Virus record (IMG/VR): IMGVR_UViG_3300021090_000045
Location: 1-45,341 of that record
Direction: 5' to 3' (one strand)
Length of the DNA: 45,341 bases
From: a virus
Position numbers and translations under genes: made by a program. Each line of letters begins with the position of its first letter. Within the stretch, counting starts at the first letter, position 1. The notes beneath the pieces are model-generated. The model did not search any database. It was not told where the DNA came from and was given only the letters and a program-made list of their open reading frames with translations. This document shows, one piece after another, positions 16,095 to 23,503 of this stretch.

Positions 16095-16132
16095 GATGTT
16101 CTCCGTGTTGACTGCGTAATACGAACATCAAG

Positions 16133-16161
16133 AGTATTGCAAACCACGACATGAATGTCAA
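16133..16161 (-). promoter_or_regulatory. Sigma70-type promoter for the UvrD-like helicase group
   Basis: On the minus strand, TTGACA (16161-16156) and AATACT (16138-16133) are separated by exactly 17 nt. The predicted start near 16126 leaves a leader of about 32 nt with a Shine-Dalgarno site. Upstream, at 16163-16168 and 16173-16178, lie CTGCAC and TTGCAC (plus-strand reading) 10 bp apart, related to the box pairs at the promoters near 30.9 and 31.4 kb but inverted. Confidence 0.65.
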
Positions 16162-16184
16162 ACTGCACGGTATTGCACAACGCG

Positions 16185-17861
16185 CTAGGCGTCGCTGGCT
16201 GCTGGTTCTTTCAACGCTTTGACCCATGCGTCAGTCGTCCACGTCGCTAGGTCTTGCTTGTCGCGACGTGCTTGCACGATGACACTATCATACGTCTTTT
16301 GACCCTTGGGACCGACAGCGACGATATCGAAATATTCAATCGGTGCGACTTGACGCGGTCCGTATACCCTGTCGCCGCTCTGCAAGAACTTGCGCAAGCT
16401 GTGATCGTAGGAATAGTTGATACTGACGCGCGCTGCACTGAAGTCTAGACCAAACGATCCTGTGCCAATCGTGCCGACGCTGACAACACCCATATCTTTC
16501 GGCGCTGTCAGTGGGTGGAGCATTGCTTTTGTAAAGTCGCGTTCGTGCTTTGGTTGTCCGCCAAACAAACCCACCACAAGCACGCCATCGGGAAACTTCT
16601 TAGCGACTTCACGAAGAATGCGCTGCGTCTCGTGGACGAAGCGTGCCCAGATCACGATCTTGATGTGGGGATCTTTTGTCAGCAAATCAGTCAACAGCCA
16701 TAACAACACGTCGAGCTTGGAACGTCCGACTTCACGCACACTTGATAACAACGGCTGTGCAGCGCCGATGCCGCTGCCTTCGCAGTCTGCGCACATGTCT
16801 TGCTTAATGTAGCCGCTGCCTCCACACGTCACGCACGGCGGATCAAGTCCTGAATCTTGAATGCCTCCTAGAAATCCTCCGGTAATTTGCGTGAGGCGCA
16901 TGAACTTCACGATAGCTTGCTGCGATATGCTCGCGTTGCTGCCTTCAAGCATGACCAACATATCATCGCGCATCGACACATAGAACGGCCATTCTGTAGA
17001 CATCGTGGCTTTCAGTGTCACAGCTGGCAGCTTCGTTGGCATGTCTGGGCAATCCGCTTGCAGACGTCGCACCGTAAAAGGCTTGAAGCGTGCTTGCAGA
17101 TCTTCTAAATTTTTCCATCCCACGATCTTCGTCACGCCTTTATTGTAAGGCGTCATGACTTGCTTACCTGTTCGCGCGCTGATCACAGGCTCTTCTTTTG
17201 CGTATCGTCGTTTGAAGTGTGTGATGAATTTTGTCCCGATGATTGAGTCGTGCATCATACGCCCTTGCGCGAACAGATGGATGGGTGTGTCCATCGGCGT
17301 ACCGTTCATCAGCACAACACGTCCGCATTTCTGACGCATCGCAAAGCACGATTCAAATTGCTCCGAGTTGTGGCTGGTGACTGCGCCAGATTCATCAAGC
17401 ACGAACAGCGTTTTAGGCGTGCAATACTTCAGCAGCTTCTGCAGCGCCTTGTCATTCTTCTTAGCTTCGTCTTTGCGCTTGTAAGGTCTGATGAATTCGT
17501 AATTGCTGACGATAAAACGCAACTCGGGACCCGCTGGGCCGACGCGCCATTGATTGATCTTCGAATGAAACTCAGTCACCAGTGTTGGCGTCTTCAGCCA
17601 CAAATGTTCGTGCAGCTCGCCTCCAAGCGTAGTGGAATCTGCGCCGACCCATACACCGCGCACCGGCTCTGGGCAGATAACAATGACGCGATCAATCACA
17701 CCAGCGAAGAATAGAAACTGTGCGGCGTCGATCACGATCTTTGTTTTACCGGTCCGCATTTCAGACGCGATAAAGAAGAATGGATGATCGACCACCGCTT
17801 GGGTATCCTCAAGCTGATGGGCGAACGGTGTGTAACGCGAGGGCGACCAATCAAGCAGCAT
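16185..17861 (-). CDS. SNF2-like superfamily 2 helicase with zinc-knuckle insert
   Basis: A protein of 558 residues. Visible SF2/SNF2 motifs are MRTGKTK (Walker A, 35-41), VLDESG (motif II, 154-159), NGTPMD (motif III, 186-191) and QSGDRVYGPRQ (motif VI, 494-504). Between the two RecA lobes, at 343-364, is a CVTCGGSG...CADCEGSG pair that should bind zinc, like the DnaJ cysteine-rich repeats. Phage SNF2-type enzymes are replication or repair helicases/translocases; the exact substrate is unknown. Its start overlaps the end of thyX by 11 nt. Confidence 0.88.
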   Translation of the reverse strand: MLLDWSPSRYTPFAHQLEDTQAVVDHPFFFIASEMRTGKTKIVIDAAQFLFFAGVIDRVIVICPEPVRGVWVGADSTTLGGELHEHLWLKTPTLVTEFHSKINQWRVGPAGPELRFIVSNYEFIRPYKRKDEAKKNDKALQKLLKYCTPKTLFVLDESGAVTSHNSEQFESCFAMRQKCGRVVLMNGTPMDTPIHLFAQGRMMHDSIIGTKFITHFKRRYAKEEPVISARTGKQVMTPYNKGVTKIVGWKNLEDLQARFKPFTVRRLQADCPDMPTKLPAVTLKATMSTEWPFYVSMRDDMLVMLEGSNASISQQAIVKFMRLTQITGGFLGGIQDSGLDPPCVTCGGSGYIKQDMCADCEGSGIGAAQPLLSSVREVGRSKLDVLLWLLTDLLTKDPHIKIVIWARFVHETQRILREVAKKFPDGVLVVGLFGGQPKHERDFTKAMLHPLTAPKDMGVVSVGTIGTGSFGLDFSAARVSINYSYDHSLRKFLQSGDRVYGPRQVAPIEYFDIVAVGPKGQKTYDSVIVQARRDKQDLATWTTDAWVKALKEPAASDA

Positions 17862-18711
17862 GATCGAAGAGTTGCAGCGTGCGTGGAAAATGAAACTGCA
17901 ACAAGTCGTGTACCGCGTTGGCGTATTGACGAATCTCCCACTGCGCTGCCGGGTTCATACGCAGCTCAAGAAATTGCAACCAGTTGCGAAGATTCGCGCT
18001 GGCGCGCATGCGGGAGATCTGCCCAACAGGGACCACGACGCGGGCGACCTCGCGCGCTACACCCATCGACATCAAATCGACATACGCCATACGCGACGCT
18101 TTGTAAGCTCTGGCGATTTCATCTTGTCTGTGACGTGCTTCCAGTTCTGTGAACGCTTGTCCGCCGCTGGCTTGCTTGTTGATCGCGTCTTGCCGTGACT
18201 GCATGATCCGCGCAATCGACGGGATGTAGAACATGTCCGGCAGTTCGGTGTAGCGTGCGCTCAACTCGTTGTAAGACTGCGTGCGATGCCGATGCCATTC
18301 TCTGAACACAAAGATCGGCGCTTGCACTTCGAAGATGCAGCCCGCCATTTCGAATGGCGTGAAATGCTTGTGACCATAGAGATAGCCCAACAACTTGGCA
18401 TCGCCGTTGTGTCCACTCACATATGTCATGTTATGGATCACGCGAGGAGAAGGCATGATCGGCGCGCCAGCGGGAGGCATTACGACATCTATCGGCATCG
18501 GTACTTCGTGTTGAATGCGTATCGCAGGATCGTTGTGCGGCACCGTCATCGTATAACCGCACGTCGCACAACGATACAAGCTTTCAGGATTCCAGCCTAA
18601 GAATCCTTTATCGGTGGACATGCGCGCCGCTTCGATGATGCGTTCGTCACGGCCCCAGGTTTCGATCAGCTTGATCGAACAGTGCGGACTGTCAAGAAGT
18701 TGCGTCTGCAT
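17851..18711 (-). CDS. thyX: Flavin-dependent thymidylate synthase ThyX
   Basis: A protein of 286 residues. The ATG at 18711 has AGGAAGAGA directly upstream; the longer open frame shadows the previous gene. The ThyX signature is seen as RHRTQSYNELSARY (about 141-154), preceded by HFTPFE (116-121) and FEVQAPIFVFREWH. The enzyme makes dTMP from dUMP with FAD and methylenetetrahydrofolate, supplying thymidine nucleotides for viral DNA. Between AARMST (28-33) and the HFTPFE block there is an insertion of about 50 residues starting with CATC, which is longer than in typical ThyX (about 220-250 residues) and may add a metal or subunit contact. Confidence 0.95.
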   Translation of the reverse strand: MQTQLLDSPHCSIKLIETWGRDERIIEAARMSTDKGFLGWNPESLYRCATCGYTMTVPHNDPAIRIQHEVPMPIDVVMPPAGAPIMPSPRVIHNMTYVSGHNGDAKLLGYLYGHKHFTPFEMAGCIFEVQAPIFVFREWHRHRTQSYNELSARYTELPDMFYIPSIARIMQSRQDAINKQASGGQAFTELEARHRQDEIARAYKASRMAYVDLMSMGVAREVARVVVPVGQISRMRASANLRNWLQFLELRMNPAAQWEIRQYANAVHDLLQFHFPRTLQLFDHAA

Positions 18712-19057
18712 TCTCTTCCTCTGCTTTCTTCTTGCGCTCGTTGACACGTTCAGACAGCAGCGGAAGATCCAGCGGCTTGTCCATGTAGCACTTGTGACAG
18801 ATGAAGAGTTCGGTAACGAGTTCTTTGAACTCAGGTTCATCCATCGCGATAGTAAATCCCCGTGCCATCGCAGGCGCGAAGTTTTCAACCAGCGCATCAG
18901 ACGCATTGCCGCCGAAGAATCGACGCATGCCCAGATATTCGTCTACGGCTTGTCGATTGATGACAGCGACGGCGTAACGCACGACGTAGAAGATTCCACC
19001 ATTCACTGGCCCGTTGCAACTGTCGCACGGATGCAAGTCTCTCAGCTTACGTGGCAT
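18692..19057 (-). CDS. Zinc-finger-like hypothetical protein
   Basis: A protein of 121 residues. The ATG at 19057 has AAGGGA upstream. CDSC at residues 11-14 near the N-terminus and CHKC about 85 residues later could form one zinc ribbon split by a helical insert. The last 30 residues are Lys/Glu-rich and helical (SERVNERKKKAEEENADA). It overlaps the thyX start by 20 nt. Function unknown. Confidence 0.55.
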   Translation of the reverse strand: MPRKLRDLHPCDSCNGPVNGGIFYVVRYAVAVINRQAVDEYLGMRRFFGGNASDALVENFAPAMARGFTIAMDEPEFKELVTELFICHKCYMDKPLDLPLLSERVNERKKKAEEENADATS

Positions 19058-19058
19058 G

Positions 19059-19253
19059 TTAATCCCTTCGTTTACGAACCGCCACCCACACCCCATCGGC
19101 ACGTTTACGCATCACAATCGGCAGCTCGGGAACCTGCAAGCTATCGAAATAATCTTGTGCTTGATCTCTCGTGACGTAGCTGTTAATCGGTACGCGTGCT
19201 TTTGCGTCGCGTAACAGTTCGTCGGCGATGTCGTCGATTACGTGACTGAACAT
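19059..19253 (-). CDS. Short alpha/beta protein, possibly the frameshifted end of the DUF3310 protein
   Basis: The frame encodes MFSHVIDDIADELLRDAKAR...VPELPIVMRKRADGVWVAVR (64 residues from the ATG at 19253). Coding-like sequence extends further upstream in this frame (VFFGFDVSD) to a point inside the DUF3310 gene, where the other frame becomes an unnatural Arg-rich string. No Shine-Dalgarno site precedes the ATG. The most economical reading is one protein split by a +1 shift or by a one-base error in the A5 run at 19273-19277. Confidence 0.5.
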   Translation of the reverse strand: MFSHVIDDIADELLRDAKARVPINSYVTRDQAQDYFDSLQVPELPIVMRKRADGVWVAVRKRRD

Positions 19254-19479
19254 GTCGCTGACGTCGAAGCCGAAAAATACGCCGTTGGATCTCCCTGTCG
19301 AGGTACCAGCGGGCTTTTTCGAGGTCTTCGACGTCGGTGGCGCCTTTCTTGAGTCCTGCGCGTGCAATGTATTTGAGCGTATTACCAAGGCAGAACCCGG
19401 CTTCCCACGCTTCGATGACTTTGATCGCTTCATACTGCGTATCGCCGCCGTAATGTTGTGGGTGATTGATGCGCGACAT
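19183..19479 (-). CDS. DUF3310 protein
   Basis: A protein of 98 residues, of which the first ~65 match the DUF3310 family of small phage proteins: INHPQHYGG...YEAIKVIEAW, then LGNTLKYIARAG, then DVEDLEKARWYLDREI. Function is uncertain; some members are annotated as nucleotide kinases without strong proof. The remaining residues (RRIFRLRRQRHVQSRNRRHR) are almost pure Arg/His/Ser and look like out-of-frame reading of the next gene. The ATG overlaps the upstream TAA (TAATG). Confidence 0.75.
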   Translation of the reverse strand: MSRINHPQHYGGDTQYEAIKVIEAWEAGFCLGNTLKYIARAGLKKGATDVEDLEKARWYLDREIQRRIFRLRRQRHVQSRNRRHRRRTVTRRKSTRTD

Positions 19480-20240
19480 TAGTATTTCTTGCCGTGTTCT
19501 GAGAGTCGATGCGCGTGTGAATGGTCGACACGCACGCTGTTGTATTCCATTTTCTTTTCGAACGCGTCTGGAACATCAAGCGCCAGTCCGCCCGCGATGT
19601 CGAACAGCCGGATCAACGCGTCGGCGATTTCGACGGTCTTCATTCTGAACTGCGGGAGCTTGTCGTCCATCAAGTCTTTGCGATCACCTTCAAGCGCCTC
19701 TGCCAGCTCTGACGTCACGAGCATCAGCAGTTCACCGAAGTTGCGCGTAATGGGCTGACCTGTTTCAATATCTACCCACCACTTCTTGTTGGCGGCATGC
19801 GTATACCCGATCAGGGCGTCAAGCATTTCGCCGTAGGTCATCTGGTTCTTGCGCGCTGTCGGTAGATTGCTCTGCAGCACGGCTACTAATTCGTTTGTCG
19901 TATCGACGACGCGCACCAGTTGCTGTGCGTGAAAGAGGTTGGTCGGCTCACCCAGCACGAAAATCGGCAAGCCAAGACAGAGCGCGTAGCCGACTTCTGT
20001 GTGACGTCCGCCGGTGCCGCTGTTGGCCCACTTCTTGGGATTGATCAGCACGAGCGCTTCAGCGCTGCGCACGTCTGCCAGATCCATATCACCAGCCTCT
20101 TCGTTGGTGATTTTGAATGGGCCGTCGATCCAGCGTGACGTGACGAAGATACTGGGACTCGACATATTCAGCAGCGCGCGGACTTCGTCTGCTTGTTCTT
20201 TCAGCTGATATGGCGCGGCAATGTAGACGCGTGCGATCAT
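19479..20240 (-). CDS. Fusion: nucleoside 2-deoxyribosyltransferase-like + MazG-like domain
   Basis: A protein of 253 residues. Residues 1-105 resemble the nucleoside deoxyribosyltransferase fold: VYIAAPYQL (5-13), SRWIDGP (35-41), VLINPKKW (64-71) and GRHTEVGYA (78-86) with the probable catalytic Glu82. Residues about 135-220 are MazG-like: NFGELLMLVTSELAEALEGD (167-186) and VEIADALIRLFDIAG (203-217), with the ExxE...ExxD pattern. The joint product could cleave or exchange the base of unwanted deoxynucleosides and hydrolyse (d)NTPs, thereby shaping nucleotide pools; that coupling is inference. Start and stop overlap the neighbours by TAATG and ATGA. Confidence 0.75.
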   Translation of the reverse strand: MIARVYIAAPYQLKEQADEVRALLNMSSPSIFVTSRWIDGPFKITNEEAGDMDLADVRSAEALVLINPKKWANSGTGGRHTEVGYALCLGLPIFVLGEPTNLFHAQQLVRVVDTTNELVAVLQSNLPTARKNQMTYGEMLDALIGYTHAANKKWWVDIETGQPITRNFGELLMLVTSELAEALEGDRKDLMDDKLPQFRMKTVEIADALIRLFDIAGGLALDVPDAFEKKMEYNSVRVDHSHAHRLSEHGKKY

Positions 20241-20572
20241 TTCTGGTCTCCCATGTCGATAGATAAGTCGTCTTTGATCAGACGTAGCAGATACGCTGAC
20301 AGTGATTTATGCTGACGTCGCGCAGCTTTTTCAATCGCTTCTTTGACGTCTACCGGAACGTTCGCACCAATGAACGCGTAGAGCTGTTGATTCCGTGTCT
20401 TCGGGTTATCGTCTTTCGAAATGCCAGCAGCTTTCAAAATTTGATGCACGCGCTGCTTGGTCATCTGAAATGCGTCAGCAATTTCAGTGATGGTATTGCC
20501 TGCGCGATAGCACAACGCGATCTGTTGATCGCGCGTCAAGCCTCGACGCAATGCTTGCAGCGGATTCTTCAT
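20237..20572 (-). CDS. Regulator joining a helix-turn-helix and a ribbon-helix-helix-like domain
   Basis: A protein of 111 residues. Residues about 14-50 form a helix-turn-helix of the sigma-region-4/resolvase kind (DQQIALCYRAGNTITEIADA then FQMTKQRVHQILKAAG). Residues about 68-105 have a CopG/Arc-like layout with a short strand, then VDVKEAIEKAARRQHKSLSA and YLLRLIKDDL. Two DNA-binding modules in one small protein suggest a transcription or replication regulator; it is a candidate reader of the repeated boxes in this window (inference only). It lies 3 nt after the preceding short gene. Confidence 0.65.
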   Translation of the reverse strand: MKNPLQALRRGLTRDQQIALCYRAGNTITEIADAFQMTKQRVHQILKAAGISKDDNPKTRNQQLYAFIGANVPVDVKEAIEKAARRQHKSLSAYLLRLIKDDLSIDMGDQK

Positions 20573-20575
20573 GAG

Positions 20576-20740
20576 CTACGCGCCGCGGGCAACGACGATG
20601 ACGACTTTCTTGGGGAACTTGTCCACGCGTGCGACGTGGTTATACAAGCTGACTTCGTTGCCGGTCTGCACGTTCACTTCAGAATCTTTGTCAATAACGG
20701 CTTGTAGTTCTTCGATCAATTGCTTGACAGACGTTCTCAT
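20576..20740 (-). CDS. 54-residue hypothetical protein
   Basis: A short gene with AGGAG 8 nt before the ATG, whose ATG overlaps the methyltransferase stop (ATGA). The product starts MRTSVKQLIEELQAVIDKDS, continues EVNVQTGNEVSLYNHVARVD and ends KFPKKVVIVVARGA. An N-terminal helix followed by beta strands resembles the many small phage proteins of the 'M-x-V-x-x-L-I-E-x-L' type. Function unknown. Confidence 0.65.
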   Translation of the reverse strand: MRTSVKQLIEELQAVIDKDSEVNVQTGNEVSLYNHVARVDKFPKKVVIVVARGA

Positions 20741-21267
20741 GGTGTAACTCCTGGAAGCTGATTACCAAACGACGTCCACCCATCGCGTCTGCGACGTGCG
20801 AACAATTCACAATACGGACCCTCGCGCAGTCGTTCGACGAGTTTGTAAAACGCTTCTGGCTTTTCTGAATGTCGACCGACAGGCGCTTCAAAGATAGAGC
20901 GTATCGACTTGTCAAGCGTTTGCGGTTTGCCGCTCTGTGCGATCAAGCACACTTCATGTTCATTGCGTACCGTGCGCCCCATGCCCATATGGCGCTTGCC
21001 GTGCTTCGTCAGTTTCTTCCACACGATTTCCGCTTTGACTTCGTAATCCCATGCGTCGAGCACGTCAAGCGCTTCCCGTTGCATCGCTGCAACGCGCCAC
21101 AAAAACACTGTGCTGTATTCATACATCGGTGGGAGGGGAAAACGTTTGATGTCGTCCACGCTCAAAATGCCGTAGTGCGCAGCTGCACCACGTGAGAAGT
21201 CGTCTAGCTGATCGTCGAAGGGCCACGGCGGATCGGCGCACAGCACGCGGAAACGTTCAGAGTTCAT
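20737..21267 (-). CDS. MT-A70-type adenine-N6 DNA methyltransferase
   Basis: A protein of 176 residues. The catalytic DPPW motif is at 12-15 (VLCADPPWPF). Further family features are YEYSTVFLWRVA, VWKKLTKHGKRHMGMGRTVR, NEHEVCLIAQSGKP and the C-terminal EAPVGRHSEKPEAFYKLVER, which matches the common RxHSxKPxxxY block of MT-A70 proteins. It should transfer a methyl group from SAM to adenine in DNA, possibly to protect phage DNA from restriction or to mark it. A second, different methyltransferase domain is fused to the polymerase at 23504-26947. Confidence 0.9.
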   Translation of the reverse strand: MNSERFRVLCADPPWPFDDQLDDFSRGAAAHYGILSVDDIKRFPLPPMYEYSTVFLWRVAAMQREALDVLDAWDYEVKAEIVWKKLTKHGKRHMGMGRTVRNEHEVCLIAQSGKPQTLDKSIRSIFEAPVGRHSEKPEAFYKLVERLREGPYCELFARRRRDGWTSFGNQLPGVTP

Positions 21268-21598
21268 CGTCCGTGCCCATCCTCAGTAGCATCACATTGC
21301 CTGGATCGATGTCTGCGATTTCGTGAATGGTGACGAATGCAGATAAACACGTGTAGCGGAACCACGCGAACCCATTGATTGGTTGTGGTCGATGAAACTT
21401 CGATTTCGGCACCCACACGACAGCTTCGACAAAGGCGCCGCCGTCGCAGATCTGAACGTTCGCGTGGTGCGGCACTTTGACTTCATGGAGTATTTCGTTC
21501 GTGCCGTGTCCGTCGCCATGCACAACGCTATACGTGTTGTAGAGTTCTTGTGCGCGCTCACGATACTGTCGATATGCTTCTTTGCTTGTGTCGATCAT
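21257..21598 (-). CDS. Hypothetical protein
   Basis: A protein of 113 residues. GGGA from the preceding stop region (TAGGGACTGCTA) serves as a Shine-Dalgarno site. It begins with a charged helix (SKEAYRQYRERAQELYNTYS) and continues as a beta-rich domain (VQICDGGAFVEAVVWVPKSK, GFAWFRYTCLSAFVTIHEIA). It overlaps the methyltransferase start by 11 nt. Not recognised. Confidence 0.55.
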   Translation of the reverse strand: MIDTSKEAYRQYRERAQELYNTYSVVHGDGHGTNEILHEVKVPHHANVQICDGGAFVEAVVWVPKSKFHRPQPINGFAWFRYTCLSAFVTIHEIADIDPGNVMLLRMGTDDEL

Positions 21599-21607
21599 TA
21601 GCAGTCC

Positions 21608-21763
21608 CTATCTATTGCGAATCACACGAAGGACCACGTTAACGAAGCTTTCTTCGACAGCGTGCCGACGCGGTTCCAACTTATACAGCGATAGCACGCA
21701 CAATTGTTCTTCAGGTGTCATCAACGAAAAGGTACGGAGCGATAGTAAAAATTCTACGCTCAT
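21608..21763 (-). CDS. 51-residue hypothetical protein
   Basis: A short gene whose ATG overlaps the TGA of the clamp gene (ATGA). The product runs MSVEFLLSLRTFSLMTPEEQ, LCVLSLYKLEPRRHAVEESF, VNVVLRVIRNR. It is helical, with no motif I know. Its position between the clamp and the next gene in a fully packed operon is the main support. Confidence 0.55.
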   Translation of the reverse strand: MSVEFLLSLRTFSLMTPEEQLCVLSLYKLEPRRHAVEESFVNVVLRVIRNR

Positions 21764-22842
21764 GTTCGCATTTGCATAATGACGTTCATGAATTCGCCTG
21801 TGTCGCCGTCAGTCCACAACGTGGCTGTCGTCGCATCTTTCAACGACAGTCGCACGACGGCACTGGCAGCAGCGCTCAGAAAGTCTTCGACAAAGTTCCA
21901 TTCAAAGGCCAGTTTGAGCGCCGGCCCGGTGTATTCGATGTTCAGATGTTCCAGCGCATCGCCTAATTGTGCGTTCGCCGACGACAACGACAACAAGCCT
22001 TCCGCCAGGGTGAACGTGAGCGCCCGGCTATCACCAGATGCCAGCGCGACGCGTCGCAGCGCGGCTAGCAAGGTCGTGCGTGGGATCTTGGCAACGTGCT
22101 TGTTCTCTGTCGGCACGATGCGCTTGTAATTTGGAAAGGTGCCTTCCAGTGTGCGTGATGTTAGCATCGTGTCTTCTGACACGAAGAACATCTGCCGAAG
22201 GTCTTTGGTGAATAGAATGTCGTCGTGCCCTTCATCACTACCCAACACGTCAAGCGTCTTCGTGGGGATCACAATCTCTAACGACGGGCCAGGCGTTGTG
22301 CGTTTCATCGCAGTCAACGATAAACGTTTACCGTCGGTCGTCACTAGCGCGATAGCGTTGTCTGTGAGTGATAGCAACGCACCACTGATGAAGTATCGTT
22401 TATCGCTGTCGCTAATGGCATAGCGCACGCGTTTGATCATCGTCTTAAACATATCACCAGGGAGCAAGATCGCGCCGTCTGGCATCGTCGGCAGCTGTGG
22501 GAAGTCATCAGCTGGCAACGTGGCGATACGCATCTTGAAAGCGCCAGACGCAATTCTGACCTTTTCCTTTTCTAGCATCAAGTGCGTATGCTCTTCAGTG
22601 ATTTGACCTAACAGATCCAGCAGTGGTTTGACTGGCGCTGTGATGACGCCTGGTGTATTGATCGTCGCGGCGCACGCGCACGTCAAACTGATTTCTAGAT
22701 TCGTCGTTGATAGCTTTAGTTCCCCCATCTCTGCACGCAGCAATACATTTGCCATGATTGGCAGAATTGATTTCTGCTGCACGATCTTTTCAACGAGGCG
22801 CAATTTCTTTGCCAACAGCGCCGTGTTTACGGTGATGTTCAC
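21760..22842 (-). CDS. dnaN: DNA polymerase sliding clamp (beta subunit, DnaN family)
   Basis: A protein of 360 residues, the normal length of a bacterial beta clamp. The three-domain pattern is recognisable: N-terminal LVEKIVQQKSILPIMANVLL with the TTNLEIS strand; middle YAISDSDKRYFISGALLSLT and LVTTDGKRLSLT; C-terminal TSRTLEGTFPNYKRIVPTE. The last residues, EFMNVIMQMRT, match the conserved tail of the family. It should form a ring on DNA and tether the polymerase. It is encoded just downstream of the polymerase, so the phage carries its own processivity system. Confidence 0.95.
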   Translation of the reverse strand: MNITVNTALLAKKLRLVEKIVQQKSILPIMANVLLRAEMGELKLSTTNLEISLTCACAATINTPGVITAPVKPLLDLLGQITEEHTHLMLEKEKVRIASGAFKMRIATLPADDFPQLPTMPDGAILLPGDMFKTMIKRVRYAISDSDKRYFISGALLSLTDNAIALVTTDGKRLSLTAMKRTTPGPSLEIVIPTKTLDVLGSDEGHDDILFTKDLRQMFFVSEDTMLTSRTLEGTFPNYKRIVPTENKHVAKIPRTTLLAALRRVALASGDSRALTFTLAEGLLSLSSANAQLGDALEHLNIEYTGPALKLAFEWNFVEDFLSAAASAVVRLSLKDATTATLWTDGDTGEFMNVIMQMRT

Positions 22843-23283
22843 TTATTGTCCCGGTCTATGAAGGGTGTCCATGAACTTCGCCAGCCGGTCGAAGTCGTGT
22901 CCGGCCCACGAGTCGGCAAACTGCACGCGCGCTAGATTGCCGTCTTGCCCAAAGATGTCGCGTGGATGCACGATGCGTGTTTGAAGAACGTTGCCAACTT
23001 CGACAAACAGAACATAGAGGCAAGAGAAGCTGTGACGCGCAAGACGTCCACACGTGATCTCTTGAATCCCCGGCGATGAAAAGTTCGGCGTAGCGTGTTT
23101 GAATTCCCAATGGCTAGAACGTCCCAGCCCATGCAAGCTGCTATCCGGATAGCCTGACTTGCGCACGTCTTGATGCTGCATCGCGAAATACACAGACGGC
23201 GGATACATCTGTTCAAAGCGTTTCCAATACGCGTCTTTCAATTCGTTTTCGCGCTTCTCAATTCGTAGTCGTGTCATCGTCAT
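22843..23283 (-). CDS. PD-(D/E)XK-like nuclease or resolvase
   Basis: A protein of 146 residues. The ATG at 23283 lies inside the end of the upstream gene; a second ATG at 23277 is possible. The core SGYPDSSLHGLGRSSHWEFK (43-62) fits a PD-(D/E)XK active site with Asp47, Glu60 and Lys62. QEITCGRLARHSFSCLYVLF then resembles the following helix and strand of the fold. It could be a Holliday-junction resolvase or VRR-NUC-like enzyme acting on recombination intermediates. The subfamily is uncertain. Confidence 0.55.
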   Translation of the reverse strand: MTMTRLRIEKRENELKDAYWKRFEQMYPPSVYFAMQHQDVRKSGYPDSSLHGLGRSSHWEFKHATPNFSSPGIQEITCGRLARHSFSCLYVLFVEVGNVLQTRIVHPRDIFGQDGNLARVQFADSWAGHDFDRLAKFMDTLHRPGQ

Positions 23284-23455
23284 CCGATGGAAGCTTCGCC
23301 GCTTCTGCTAAATGAACGTCGCAGAGATGATGATATTTGCGAACTTTGTTATCGTCGTCGTCACGCACGATCACGTAACTTGTCTTGGCGCCGCAGTAGG
23401 TCGCGGGAAAGACACACGGGGCTGACAACAACCAGCAGCACGTCGGACGACTCAT
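23258..23455 (-). CDS. Small zinc-binding protein
   Basis: A protein of 65 residues. CVFPATYCGAKTSYVIVRDD and the later HHLCDVHL provide Cys and His residues in a zinc-ribbon-like arrangement; an acidic tail (SDDDDTTTN) ends the protein. It overlaps the nuclease start by 26 nt and lies 48 nt after the polymerase stop. Function unknown. Confidence 0.6.
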   Translation of the reverse strand: MSRPTCCWLLSAPCVFPATYCGAKTSYVIVRDDDDNKVRKYHHLCDVHLAEAAKLPSDDDDTTTN

Positions 23456-23503
23456 TTGGGAACTCGACGCAGAATAATTGAGGCTTTACGCTAAGTCAAG
23501 CGA

